DNA from: PALSA-1353 sp036267155
GTDB lineage: Bacteria; Planctomycetota; Phycisphaerae; Tepidisphaerales; Tepidisphaeraceae
DNA: 64,000 nucleotides
Direction of reading: 5' to 3'
Assembly (NCBI GenBank): GCA_036267155.1
Contig: DATAWP010000018.1
Location: 37,616-101,615, forward strand
Both the position numbers and the translations under genes were made by a program. How positions within the stretch are numbered: the first letter of the stretch is position 1; each line of letters starts with the position of its first letter. The notes beneath the pieces are model-generated. The model was not told the origin of the DNA and ran no database searches. It saw only the letters and a list, made by a program, of their open reading frames with translations. Shown here in pieces: positions 8,769 to 15,880 of the stretch.

Positions 8769-9371
8769 ATGCAGGATTCACCGTTGATTTTGCCGCGTGC
8801 CGTTCTGTTTGATATGGATGGCACGCTCACCGAGCCGATGCTTGATTTTCCGCGGATCAAGGCGGAGATGGGGATTGGCCCGGGGCCAATATTGGAATCG
8901 CTGGCCGATCTGGACGAGTTTCGCCGGAGACATGCGGAGGCCGTGCTGCTGAGGCACGAACAAATCGCCGCCGAAAATTCGCGGTTGAATATTGGGTGCC
9001 GGGAATTGCTGGCCTGGCTGGCGGCGGAGGGAATCGCGATGGCCCTGGTCACGCGAAACAGCCGGCTGAGCGCCGATACCGTCACCGCCCGCCATGGCCT
9101 CGAGATCGATCTTTTAATTACTCGCGAGGACGGGCCGTTCAAGCCCAGCCCGTTTCCCCTTGCCCTGGCTTGCGAGCGGCTGGGGATAAGATGCGACGAG
9201 ACTTGGATGGTGGGGGACGGCCAATATGACGTGGAAGCCGCCATCGCGGCGAAGATCCGCGCCGTGTGGATCAGCCACGCCAAGCCGCGAGCATTTGATG
9301 CCCAGCCGTGGTTGACCGTGGCGAATCTGGCGGAACTGACGGAACTGCTGAAGAAAACACGTCAGCTATGA
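8769..9371 (+). CDS. HAD-superfamily phosphatase (phosphoglycolate phosphatase-like)
   Basis: Four HAD motifs are visible: FDMDGTL near residues 14-20 with nucleophile Asp15 and acid Asp17; Thr in VTRNS (about residue 93); Lys in KPSPFPLALA; and GDGQYDVEAA with the metal-binding acidic residue. A small helical cap (about residues 20-85) makes it a C1-type enzyme acting on a small phosphorylated metabolite. Length of 200 aa is usual. A GTG at 8760 overlapping the end of the preceding glycosyltransferase is an alternative start; either way the genes are coupled. Substrate not predictable. Confidence 0.88.
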   Translation: MQDSPLILPRAVLFDMDGTLTEPMLDFPRIKAEMGIGPGPILESLADLDEFRRRHAEAVLLRHEQIAAENSRLNIGCRELLAWLAAEGIAMALVTRNSRLSADTVTARHGLEIDLLITREDGPFKPSPFPLALACERLGIRCDETWMVGDGQYDVEAAIAAKIRAVWISHAKPRAFDAQPWLTVANLAELTELLKKTRQL

Positions 9372-9387
9372 TTCGGAGTGAAAACAA

Positions 9388-10257
9388 ATGCGAGTTTTGC
9401 CACAGATAAAAAATCAGATGCACACGGATGAAAAGAATTACTTTGCATTTCATCTGTGTGCATCTGATTTATATCTGTGGCTAACCCTCTTTTTTATTTT
9501 GCTGGCGTCAAGCCGCGGCGCATGGGCGCAAGTAGCCGCTCCAACTCCCGCGACCCGGCCTGTTGAATTGTCCGTCAAATCCACGGCTGATGAAATCCTC
9601 GATGCCCTCGACGCTCGCGGAAAGAATCTTCAGGATTTCTCCGCTTCCGTGACATTGACCGACAGCGACAACAGCACGGGCGATTCCACCATCAACACCG
9701 GTACGGTTCTGCTGCAGCGCAAAGGCGAAGACGACGCCCGTATCCGCGTGGCATTCACTAAAAAACAACTCGGCGACAAAATTTTCAAAGTCGATCATCA
9801 ATACACGCTCGACAACGGTCTTCTGATCGAGCGCGATTACCAGGCCAAACACGAAACCCGCCAACAAGTTCTTAAGCCGGGCCAAAAACTCGATCTCTTC
9901 AAGCTGGGCCAGGGCCCGTTTCCCCTTCCGCTGGGCCAAAAGAGAGAAGATGTGTTAAAGCTGTTCGACGTGCAAAAGATCGATCCAGCCAGCGACGATC
10001 CCCCGGCGACCGTGCACCTGCAACTGACGCCCAAGGCGGGCACGCAATTTGCCGGACAATTCAAAACGATCGACATCTGGGTGGACACTGCGAGCGCCAT
10101 GCCGCGGAGGATTCAGACCGTTGATGTGACCGGGACCACGACGAAGACCACGGATTTGACGGATGTGAGGATCAACATCGGATTGAGCGACAAGGATTTC
10201 ACTCAGCCGCCGTTGCCGGAAGGTTGGGACACGGTCGAAGGGCCGTATCCGCAATAG
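9388..10257 (+). CDS. LolA-like outer-membrane lipoprotein-sorting / periplasmic protein
   Basis: After a signal peptide (LWLTLFFILLASSRGAWAQ) the protein reads ADEILDALDARGKNLQDFSASVTLTDSD, then beta strands such as LLQRKGEDDARIRVAF and IDIWVDTASAMPRRIQTVD. This is the pattern of LolA/LolB-fold proteins, frequent in Planctomycetota with threonine-proline linkers. They bind lipids or lipoproteins in the periplasm. The ATG at 9388 starts in front of a hairpin repeat (9399-9483), so the first 30 codons (MRVLPQIKNQMHTDEKNY) are repeat-derived. The real start may be the ATG at 9418 inside the repeat or a later non-ATG codon close to the signal peptide. Function is inferred from fold only. Confidence 0.7.
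   Translation: MRVLPQIKNQMHTDEKNYFAFHLCASDLYLWLTLFFILLASSRGAWAQVAAPTPATRPVELSVKSTADEILDALDARGKNLQDFSASVTLTDSDNSTGDSTINTGTVLLQRKGEDDARIRVAFTKKQLGDKIFKVDHQYTLDNGLLIERDYQAKHETRQQVLKPGQKLDLFKLGQGPFPLPLGQKREDVLKLFDVQKIDPASDDPPATVHLQLTPKAGTQFAGQFKTIDIWVDTASAMPRRIQTVDVTGTTTKTTDLTDVRINIGLSDKDFTQPPLPEGWDTVEGPYPQ
9399..9483. repeat. Hairpin repeat of CATCTGTGTGCATCTG words
   Basis: The left arm reads GCCACAGATAAAAAATCAG then ATGCACACGGATGAAA; the right arm is its near-perfect reverse complement, ending ATATCTGTGGCTA. The word ATCTGTG(T)GC is iterated within each arm. It overlaps the first codons of the LolA-like gene. Similar word-iteration hairpins are seen in many bacterial phyla. Confidence 0.85.
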
Positions 10258-10268
10258 GTATTTTCAGC

Positions 10269-11357
10269 CTACCGCACAGAAAACGGATCCCGATCTGCCG
10301 AGCTTATGCGCACGGTCGGCATCCCCGCTGTTTCTTCCAATCGCTTCCGCAATCGCTTCAGAACGGGCCGCTCGCTGTTTGAATGCAGCGTACACACAAC
10401 GGTCATTCCCGCGTTCGCAGCCTGCACGGCGTCGTGATGCCGAAGCTCGCCGGTCAAATAAAGCTCGGCCTCCGCTTTCCTCGCATCATCCAGGAATTCC
10501 CGGCACGCTCCGGCACAGGCGGCGACGCGCGTGACGGTTCCTTCCATCGGTCCAGCCACAAGCAGATGCTCGATTCCCAATTCTCGCTTGATGCGGCCGA
10601 AAAGATCGGCCCGAGCGGTAGGGGGGATCGAACCGATTCGACCCTGCCCCCGCAGTGTTGCAACCGGCGCCAGAAGATTCAAATCAAACGCCGGCTCTTC
10701 GTAGGGATGGCTCTGCCGAAGCGCCTTCACGATTGCATCCATGCCGCCGATCGGCACAACCGTTTCCAATCTGACTTCCTGTGCTTGTTCGAGTCGTCCC
10801 GGCTTGCCGACGACCGGCTGTGCGCCCTCCTGCCCGAAAAACGTTCCAGTCCCCGCCGAGCGAAAACTGCAAGATGAATAATTGCCGATGTTCCCCGCCC
10901 CAGCTTCGAACAGTGCGCGGCTCACCCGCTCCACCGCGTCAACGGGAACAAACGTCACCAATTTGTATTGCGTCGGTTTCGGTTCCGTCAATCGCAGCGG
11001 TTTTCTTTCGGTCATTCCTAAAACATCCGCCAGCATGTCATTGGTTCCCCCCTCGGCCACATCCAGAGCCGTATGCGGCGAATAAATCGCCACGCCCCGG
11101 CGAACCGCTTCGAAAACCGGATTTCCCGCAACGAACCGTTTCAGTGGATGAAAGACGGGGGGATGATAGGCGATCACCAGATCGCATTTGCCGAGGCGAG
11201 CTTCTTCGGCGACGGCGGGGGAGTAATCAATCGTCAGCAGAATGCAGGAGATATCCTGATCCGGATCGCCGATCAGAAGACCGACGTTGTCCCAGGATTC
11301 GGCGAGGGCTGGCGGAGCCAGCTTCTCAAGAACGGCGATAATCGTTGTGAGGCGCAT
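10269..11357 (-). CDS. Nif3-like dinuclear metal centre hexameric protein
   Basis: This 362-aa Nif3/DUF34 protein is of the long form, with a PII-like insertion domain at about residues 130-235 (KLVTFVPVDAVERVSRALFEAG). Metal ligands are seen in VIAYHPPVFHPLK (His65 and His70), in TGELRHHDA and near the C-terminus in LHSNSERP. The biochemical role is unsettled (GTP cyclohydrolase type 2 activity and metal-handling have been proposed). The N-terminus MRLTTIIAVLEKLAPPALAESWDNVG, read in two parts, is standard for the family. Its start sits only seven bases from the end of a truncated DUF5615 toxin remnant, suggesting a deletion brought them together. Confidence 0.92.
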   Translation of the reverse strand: MRLTTIIAVLEKLAPPALAESWDNVGLLIGDPDQDISCILLTIDYSPAVAEEARLGKCDLVIAYHPPVFHPLKRFVAGNPVFEAVRRGVAIYSPHTALDVAEGGTNDMLADVLGMTERKPLRLTEPKPTQYKLVTFVPVDAVERVSRALFEAGAGNIGNYSSCSFRSAGTGTFFGQEGAQPVVGKPGRLEQAQEVRLETVVPIGGMDAIVKALRQSHPYEEPAFDLNLLAPVATLRGQGRIGSIPPTARADLFGRIKRELGIEHLLVAGPMEGTVTRVAACAGACREFLDDARKAEAELYLTGELRHHDAVQAANAGMTVVCTLHSNSERPVLKRLRKRLEETAGMPTVRISSADRDPFSVR

Positions 11358-11364
11358 GATATGG

Positions 11365-11424
11365 TTATTTGGCCCGCGCCCAATCTGGCGAGAGATTCAT
11401 ATCGACCAGAATTTTGATGATCAT
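11365..11424 (-). pseudogene. DUF5615 (PIN-like) toxin remnant, 19 codons
   Basis: The ATG overlaps the stop of the DUF433 gene as ATGA, the normal junction of these modules. It encodes MIIKILVDMNLSPDWARAK and then stops. The LVDMNLSP block is the canonical N-terminal motif of DUF5615 PIN-like toxins, which normally run about 110-120 aa. Everything past the first strand is lost, and the Nif3 start codon follows seven bases later. Seen directly: motif, overlap and early stop. Inferred: loss by deletion. Confidence 0.65.
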
Positions 11425-11603
11425 GTCGGAACTTCGCGTTCCTCGACGCGCCATGCCGCATAGGCAACGGTTTCGTCGATGTCCTCTGGTTCAAGGTATG
11501 GATATGCCTTGAGGATTTCATCTCGCGAGCGGCCGGCGGCAAGCATTCCGAGGATCATCCCGACGGTAACCCGCAAGCCGCGGATACATGCCTTGCCGCC
11601 CAT
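11421..11603 (-). CDS. DUF433 antitoxin-like protein (possibly orphan)
   Basis: The 60-aa protein contains GGKACIRGLRVTVGMILGML (GGKxCIRGxR) and EILKAYPYLEPEDIDETVAYA, diagnostic for DUF433. These winged-helix-like DNA-binding proteins usually precede a DUF5615 toxin. The family normally begins with a strand like RITFDPxVMGGKP. Here the codons upstream of the ATG read ITFDPAV and run back to a TGA, so the conserved sequence begins immediately after a stop and would need an ATT start. Either the ATG at 11603 gives a protein short by seven or eight residues or an unusual start is used. Its toxin partner is truncated. Confidence 0.75.
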   Translation of the reverse strand: MGGKACIRGLRVTVGMILGMLAAGRSRDEILKAYPYLEPEDIDETVAYAAWRVEEREVPT

Positions 11604-11729
11604 TACCGCCGGATCAAACGTAATTCAAGTCACCTGCGTCATGATCGATCTGCAAAATAGGTCGGCCGACCATTCAGATCGCGGGCCACGCCGGTATTGT
11701 AACCAAACTTCCTACGAAAAGCGCGCCGG

Positions 11730-12929
11730 CTATTTTTCGAGGGACAGCGACTCGATCCCCGCCGCCGCGAACATCGCCCGCGCTTTTACGAGCGTTTCCT
11801 CGTATTCCCCGGCCGGGTTGGAATCGGCCACGATTCCGCCGCCGACGGGGATGTGAATTCGGCCGGTCTGGGCGATCATCGTGCGGATGGCGACGTTGAA
11901 CTGCATATTTCCCGCGGCGTCGAGATATCCAATGGCTCCGCAATATGGTCCGCGCCGAATCGGTTCCAACTCGTCGATGATTTGCATGGCCCGAATCTTG
12001 GGCGCACCAGTGACGCTGCCGCCAGGAAAAATCGCCCGCAGCAGGTCGACGAACCCCACCTCCTCGCGCAGCGTTCCGCAAATCGTCGCCACACCGTGAT
12101 ACACCGTCGGATAAACTTCGATCACGCGCGGCTCGGCAACGTGAACGCTTCCGACCCGGCACACGCGTCCGAGATCGTTGCGCTCCAGATCGACGATCAT
12201 GTTCAGTTCCGCCTGGTCCTTGATCGAATCGCGCAGCTCCGCATCCATCCCTTGGCGCGAGGGCCGGGTGCCCTTGATGGGGCGGGTGATAATCTGCCGA
12301 TCCGGCGTGACGCGAAAGAATAATTCCGGCGAATTGGAAACGATCGCGAAGTCTTCGTAGCCGAGATAAGCTCCGTACGGTGCGGGCGATTCGCGGACCA
12401 GACGCCGATAAATCTCCGCGGGATGAAATTTCAGACCCGCCGTGAACCGCTGCGCGAGATTGACCTGGAAAACATCGCCGGCGGCGATGTAATCCAGCAC
12501 CCGCTGAATGGCCGATTCATATCCTTCCCGCGTGAAATCGGATCGCAGTGGAGCGTCGCCGATTCCGTAATCCACCTCGGCCCCGCCCGGCCGGTCGGCG
12601 GCGGGGCGGCAATACGTGAAGACGAACAACGGAAGATTCAGATCATCCGCGGCTCGCGACGGCAAGGTCTCAAACAGTCGGCCCAGATCGTAGCTGAGAT
12701 ATCCGATCCACCGCCCCTCGCCAGGCCAGAACGTGCCGGACATCCAATGCAGGGCCGCCAGCGGATCGCTCCACTGGCGAACGATGCTCTGGCCCACGCG
12801 GGCCGTGGTTTGCTGTGTCCGCGAATCGCAGCGGATGGTGCAGACGGGCGTCAAAAAGCCGGTGATCCAGGGATCTCCGGCCTCGGCGCGGTCGGGGGTG
12901 GAAGAGAGATTGATGCGCTCACGCGGCAA
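11730..12929 (-). CDS. pabB: Aminodeoxychorismate synthase component I (PabB)
   Basis: This chorismate-binding enzyme aminates chorismate with ammonia from a glutaminase subunit (PabA/TrpG, not in view) to give 4-amino-4-deoxychorismate for folate. Conserved blocks include SPELFFRVTP, RPIKGTRPSR, ELNMIVDLERNDLGRV, GSVTGAPKIRAMQIIDELEP and RRGPYCGAIGYL. The Lys in PIKGT is the nucleophile that separates PabB from TrpE, which has Ala there; the TrpE of this window has PLAGT. At 399 aa it is slightly shorter than E. coli PabB, having a trimmed N-terminal region. It is transcribed alone or with the small gene pair downstream of its promoter side (12939-13431). Confidence 0.88.
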   Translation of the reverse strand: MPRERINLSSTPDRAEAGDPWITGFLTPVCTIRCDSRTQQTTARVGQSIVRQWSDPLAALHWMSGTFWPGEGRWIGYLSYDLGRLFETLPSRAADDLNLPLFVFTYCRPAADRPGGAEVDYGIGDAPLRSDFTREGYESAIQRVLDYIAAGDVFQVNLAQRFTAGLKFHPAEIYRRLVRESPAPYGAYLGYEDFAIVSNSPELFFRVTPDRQIITRPIKGTRPSRQGMDAELRDSIKDQAELNMIVDLERNDLGRVCRVGSVHVAEPRVIEVYPTVYHGVATICGTLREEVGFVDLLRAIFPGGSVTGAPKIRAMQIIDELEPIRRGPYCGAIGYLDAAGNMQFNVAIRTMIAQTGRIHIPVGGGIVADSNPAGEYEETLVKARAMFAAAGIESLSLEK

Positions 12930-12938
12930 ATGTGTTTG

Positions 12939-13259
12939 TCAGCCGACATCAATTAAGTAGCTGACGAGCCAAAGCTCGAGTTGCTTGAGACGGATTTTCC
13001 ATCGGCCCTTGAATTTCTTCATCCAAAGCCGGTTCGTCGGTGTGTCGCGCACATCGACGACCAATTTGACCAGGTTGTCCCGATAAATAATTTCGCCCTG
13101 ACGCCAATGTCCTTCCACCTTTTGCGTTTCATAGCTGACCGCGCCAAAATGATCGACAATTTCAAAAACGGCCTCAGCTAGCCATTCTTCCGGAACCTCG
13201 GCGCCGTCGTTGAATTGTAGAGGCAGCAGCAGTTCGAACCTTCGCCACTTGCTGCTCAT
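12939..13259 (-). CDS. Conserved hypothetical protein, second of an overlapping pair
   Basis: The 106-aa protein starts MSSKWRRFELLLPLQFNDG and has EIIYRDNLVKLVVDVRDTP followed by KFKGRWKIRLKQLELWL. I recognise the general pattern (a small conserved bacterial protein with a partner encoded just upstream) but cannot name a family. The composition is soluble alpha/beta. Its first 86 bases overlap the end of the 13174-13431 gene in another frame, so the two are coupled. The gene ends 10 bases upstream of the pabB start on the same strand. Function unknown; the partnership with an overlapping small protein resembles toxin-antitoxin layouts, which is inference only. Confidence 0.7.
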   Translation of the reverse strand: MSSKWRRFELLLPLQFNDGAEVPEEWLAEAVFEIVDHFGAVSYETQKVEGHWRQGEIIYRDNLVKLVVDVRDTPTNRLWMKKFKGRWKIRLKQLELWLVSYLIDVG

Positions 13260-13431
13260 AGGTTGCCCTCCCTACGACCATAAAGGAAATGTTCTGCGCC
13301 GCCAGCATCTCAAGCGCTGCCTCGGGGACAAGATGCTCACCGCTGCGCAAAACCTTGCCCGAGAATCTACCCAAAAGAAAACTCAATGCCCGCTTTTCGG
13401 CGGCGCGGTCGGCGAACTTGATGGTCACCAT
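13174..13431 (-). CDS. Conserved hypothetical protein, first of an overlapping pair
   Basis: Read from the ATG at 13431 it is 85 aa: MVTIKFADRAAEKRALSFLL, then GRFSGKVLRSGEHLVPEAAL and LAAQNISFMVVGRATYEQ. The central ALSFLLGRFSGKV and VPEAALEMLA blocks look conserved from memory of similar bacterial proteins, without a function. Its 3' end overlaps the start of the 12939-13259 gene by 86 bases, and the overlapping part (residues past YEQ) is low-complexity and basic, which suggests the protein may tolerate sequence drift there. An upstream ATG at 13455 would add eight residues. Confidence 0.6.
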   Translation of the reverse strand: MVTIKFADRAAEKRALSFLLGRFSGKVLRSGEHLVPEAALEMLAAQNISFMVVGRATYEQQVAKVRTAAASTIQRRRRGSGRMAS

Positions 13432-13490
13432 CGTGGCTCCGTGCAAACCCTCCAATACTATGATCGGAGCAACTTAATTTCGCAACAAAA

Positions 13491-13514
13491 AAGCCCGGAC
13501 ATCCGTCCGGGCTT
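13491..13514 (-). terminator. Rho-independent terminator of glnN
   Basis: AGCCCGGAC and GTCCGGGCT pair around a four-base loop, and on the minus strand the stem is followed by TTTTTTG. It lies 28 bases past the glnN stop. Confidence 0.85.
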
Positions 13515-13541
13515 CTCTTACTCTTGCAACATCCGATGGCT

Positions 13542-15719
13542 TCATTTGATAAACAGCATCTCGCGATACGTCGGCAGCGGCCAGAGGTCGTCGGGGATGA
13601 TCCCCTCCAGCTTGTCGGCGACTTTGCGCACTTCGGCCATGGCCGGGAGGACGGCCTCGCGCATGTGCTTGGCGTGCGCGAATGCGTCGCCATCGCCGTG
13701 ATGCGCCGCGGCCTTGTCCAACGTACCGATCGTGCGAACCAATTCCGAAATGCCGCTGATGATCGTGGAGAGCAGCTCGATGCCGGCCGGAGTTGATGCG
13801 CCCGCCGCCTTGGCGGCCGCGACCGATTCGCCCAATTCCTTCTGGAATCGCAGTGCCGCCGGCAAGATGAATGTCCGCGCCATCATCAGGGCCGTCAGGG
13901 CCTCAATGTTCACGGCTTTCACGTAGGCTTCGGACAGGATGTTAAACCGGCTGTTCAGTTCCTTTTCCGAATACACCTTGTACTTGACGAACAAATCGGT
14001 CGTGTCCTTGCGGATAACCACGGGCAGCACGTCGACGGTGCTCTTGAGGTTCGGCAGGCCGCGTTTCTCGGCCTCGCTGTGCCATTCCTCGGCATAACCG
14101 TTCCCGTTGAACAGCACCTTCTTGTGTTCCCTGATGATCGACGGAAGCAGGTCCTGCACGGCCTTGTTCAAATCCTTTCCGGCCTTGGTCTCGGCTTCAA
14201 GCTTCGTCGCCATGAAATCCAGGCTCTCGGCGACGATCGTGTTCAGCACGGTATTGGCGCCGGCGATATTGGCGCTGGAACCGACCGCGCGGAACTCGAA
14301 TTTATTTCCGGTGAAAGCGAACGGGCTGGTGCGGTTGCGATCGCCCGCATCCTTTGGAAGCCTGGGCAGAATCGAAACGCCCGTCTCGAACATCCCGCCC
14401 TGCTTGCTACTCTTGGCCGGGCCTTTTTCGATCTGCTCGAAAATGTCCGTGAGCTGCTCGCCGAGGAAAATGGAGATGATCGCCGGCGGGGCTTCGTTGG
14501 CGCCCAGGCGGTGATCGTTGTGGGCGCTGGCGATGGAAAGGCGCAGAATCTCGCTGTATTTGCTGACCGACCGGATCACGGCCGCGCAAAAAACCAGGAA
14601 CTGCGCGTTCTCATGCGGCGTGTCGCCGGGGTTCAGCAGGTTTTCGCCCTTGTCGGTCGCCATCGACCAGTTATTGTGCTTGCCGCTGCCGTTGATTCCC
14701 GCGAACGGCTTCTCGTGCAGGAGGCAAACCAGTCCGTATTTGTCCGCCGTGCGCCGCATCAGTTCCATGATCGTGTTCTGATGATCGGTCGCCAGGTTGC
14801 TGTTTTCGAACAGCGGGGCGAGTTCGAACTGGCTGGGCGCCACTTCGTTGTGCCGGGTCTTCACGGGTACGCCGAGCTTGATCAACTCGTTTTCACAGTC
14901 GGCCATAAACGCCAGGACGCGTTCGGGGATGACTCCGAAGTAATGATCTTCGAGTTCCTGTCCCTTTGGCGGCTGAGCGCCGAACAGTGTTCGCCCGCAG
15001 GCGATCAGGTCGGGACGGGCGTAGTAAAAATGCTTGTCGATCAGGAAATATTCCTGTTCGGACCCGACGGTGGTGAAAACCTTGTGAACGTTGGTCGTGC
15101 CGAAAAGCTTGAGGATGCGGATTGCCTGCGTGCTGAGTGCGTCCATGCTCCGGAGCAGGGGGGTTTTCTTGTCGAGTGCTTCGCCGGTCCAGCTCAGGAA
15201 CGCGGTGGGGATCACCAGCGTGGAGCCATTGGGGTGCTCCATGATATATGCCGGGCTGGTCGGATCCCACGCGGTGTAGCCGCGGGCCTCGAACGTGGCG
15301 CGAAGACCACCGGATGGAAAGCTGCTGGCATCCGGCTCGCCCTTGACCAGTTCCTTGCCGCTGAAGACCGCCAGTGCGCCGGAACCTTCGGGCGTCAGGA
15401 AGCTGTCGTGCTTCTCCGCCGTGATGCCGGTCATCGGCTGAAACAGATGGGTGTAGTGGGTGGCTCCATGTTCCAGAGCCCAGTCGCGCATCGCGGCCGC
15501 CACGGCATCCGCCACGGCGGGGTCGAAAGGCGCCCCCTCATCGATGGTTTTCATCAGGCTCTTGAAGGCCGACTTCGGCAGCCGGGCCTGCATCTCGGCT
15601 TCGCTGAAAACGTTGGACCCGAAAATGTCCTTCAAGTGATTGGTCTTGAAGTCCACATTGGCTAGTTTGTGCTTGGTTAGAGCAATGGCCTTGATCGCTT
15701 CTTGACGAGCGTTCGACAT
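13542..15719 (-). CDS. glnN: Type III glutamine synthetase (GlnN)
   Basis: The enzyme makes glutamine from glutamate, ammonia and ATP in the cytoplasm. The long form (725 aa), with blocks FQPMTGITAEKHDSFLTPEG, ASSFPSGGLRATFEARGYTA, TVGSEQEYFLIDK, NEVAPSQFELAP and HEKPFAGINGSGKHNNWS, is the GSIII family, distinct from the about 470-aa GSI. GSIII enzymes are dodecamers not known to be adenylylated. I chose ATG 15719 (MSNARQEAIKAIALTKHKL) because GGAG precedes it; the frame is open 29 codons further but without a ribosome site. The gene is divergent from the GlnE-like gene, with 161 bases between that contain an inverted repeat, and ends in a strong terminator. Confidence 0.95.
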   Translation of the reverse strand: MSNARQEAIKAIALTKHKLANVDFKTNHLKDIFGSNVFSEAEMQARLPKSAFKSLMKTIDEGAPFDPAVADAVAAAMRDWALEHGATHYTHLFQPMTGITAEKHDSFLTPEGSGALAVFSGKELVKGEPDASSFPSGGLRATFEARGYTAWDPTSPAYIMEHPNGSTLVIPTAFLSWTGEALDKKTPLLRSMDALSTQAIRILKLFGTTNVHKVFTTVGSEQEYFLIDKHFYYARPDLIACGRTLFGAQPPKGQELEDHYFGVIPERVLAFMADCENELIKLGVPVKTRHNEVAPSQFELAPLFENSNLATDHQNTIMELMRRTADKYGLVCLLHEKPFAGINGSGKHNNWSMATDKGENLLNPGDTPHENAQFLVFCAAVIRSVSKYSEILRLSIASAHNDHRLGANEAPPAIISIFLGEQLTDIFEQIEKGPAKSSKQGGMFETGVSILPRLPKDAGDRNRTSPFAFTGNKFEFRAVGSSANIAGANTVLNTIVAESLDFMATKLEAETKAGKDLNKAVQDLLPSIIREHKKVLFNGNGYAEEWHSEAEKRGLPNLKSTVDVLPVVIRKDTTDLFVKYKVYSEKELNSRFNILSEAYVKAVNIEALTALMMARTFILPAALRFQKELGESVAAAKAAGASTPAGIELLSTIISGISELVRTIGTLDKAAAHHGDGDAFAHAKHMREAVLPAMAEVRKVADKLEGIIPDDLWPLPTYREMLFIK

Positions 15720-15796
15720 TGAGAAACTCCGGTTTGGTTGTACGGTTGGTTCGACCGTGGAAGAGGCAGAATCATTACAAAGCGGGAGGCGATTGT

Positions 15797-15842
15797 CCAG
15801 CCACAAATCAATAATCTTGGGTGTATATTCGGTTGTGGCTGG
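15797..15842. promoter_or_regulatory. Perfect 10-bp inverted repeat in the glnN / glnE-like divergent region
   Basis: CCAGCCACAA at 15797-15806 and TTGTGGCTGG at 15833-15842, separated by 26 AT-rich bases that include GTGTATATT. The location between two divergent nitrogen genes suggests an operator or a looped regulatory site; no regulator is identified. Confidence 0.5.
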
Positions 15843-15880
15843 AAAGCGGGTAAAACGACGATGCTAAATGCCGGCGTAAC

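Noticed and set aside
14079..15665. Long open frame antisense to glnN
   Set aside because: Shadow of a real 725-aa gene with diagnostic GSIII blocks; its translation is low-complexity.
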